Shown one piece after another: positions 5,770 to 5,855 of a stretch of 5,855 bases of DNA (positions are counted from its first letter, which is position 1; every line of letters begins with the position of its first letter). A program made the translations under genes and the position numbers. The stretch is taken from NCBI GenBank assembly GCA_003505155.1, contig DNYJ01000017.1, positions 1-5,855 on the forward strand. The letters are read 5' to 3'. The stretch comes from Candidatus Uhrbacteria bacterium. Its GTDB lineage: Bacteria; Patescibacteriota; Patescibacteriia; UBA9934; UBA10169. Below the pieces are notes generated by a model, which searched no databases, was not told the origin of the DNA, and saw nothing but the letters and a program-made list of their open reading frames with translations.

Positions 5770-5814
5770 ATCTCGCGCCGCGGGACTTCCGCGACTCTCC
5801 TGGCTTGCAAACAC

Positions 5815-5832
5815 TCGCGAAGGACCTCGCGA
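5815..5832. promoter_or_regulatory. TCGCGA dyad upstream of the lipoprotein gene
   Basis: Two copies of TCGCGA (5815-5820 and 5827-5832) flank the six bases aggacc, 55 to 72 bases upstream of the start codon. The hexamer is itself palindromic, so the site reads as both a direct and an inverted repeat, as operators often do. No convincing -35/-10 pair is visible in 5761-5855. In GC-rich DNA this could be chance. Confidence 0.2.
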
Positions 5833-5855
5833 TTGCTCTTAAGCCGGATCAGAGT

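Noticed and set aside
5812..5814. GTG start for the lipoprotein gene
   Set aside because: It would put 18 residues before an otherwise standard lipoprotein signal peptide, while the ATG at 5760 has a GGAG at five bases.

Overview
The window holds three genes and a repeat-rich intergenic block. Positions 2-4264 (+) are the 3' part of a very large secreted or surface-type, cysteine-rich gene that enters from the left edge. Positions 4380-4742 (+) hold a small complete DUF559 nuclease-fold gene. Positions 5113-5760 (-) encode a small Asp-rich lipoprotein, convergent with the other two genes.

The DUF559 gene sits in a 725-base block (4262-4986) built from diverged copies of one repeat. Each copy has an outer arm reading taaccacccc or its complement, followed by a perfect or near-perfect hairpin whose arms contain CCTCCTT and AAGGAGG. 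The block is closed by a perfect 10-base inverted repeat (tgataaccac / gtggttatca). The left end lies on the stop codon of the large gene, an internal copy supplies the stop codon of the DUF559 gene, and another lies where its ribosome binding site should be. The layout resembles a small mobile or repeat-associated unit with a nuclease gene as its only cargo, comparable in plan to REP elements with their RAYT genes. That reading is inference.

The organism is uncertain. The large protein, with its C-x2-W-type Cys motifs, an 'IFAK' segment, a PKD-like 'NFGDG' loop and the 'DNWGYC' and 'PWIEFDG' C-terminal motifs, looks to me like the giant Cys-rich proteins of Patescibacteria (CPR), from memory only. 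The right end is GC-rich (39/60 at 5101-5160 against 23/60 at 2401-2460). Its lipoprotein, with an Asp-rich stretch after the lipidated Cys, is more typical of diderms such as Myxococcota or related deltaproteobacterial groups. The change falls at the repeat block, so either a transfer or an assembly join across a shared repeat is possible.

No rRNA, tRNA, CRISPR array or recognisable metabolic operon is present. The strongest candidate for something undescribed is the repeat block with its embedded DUF559 gene.
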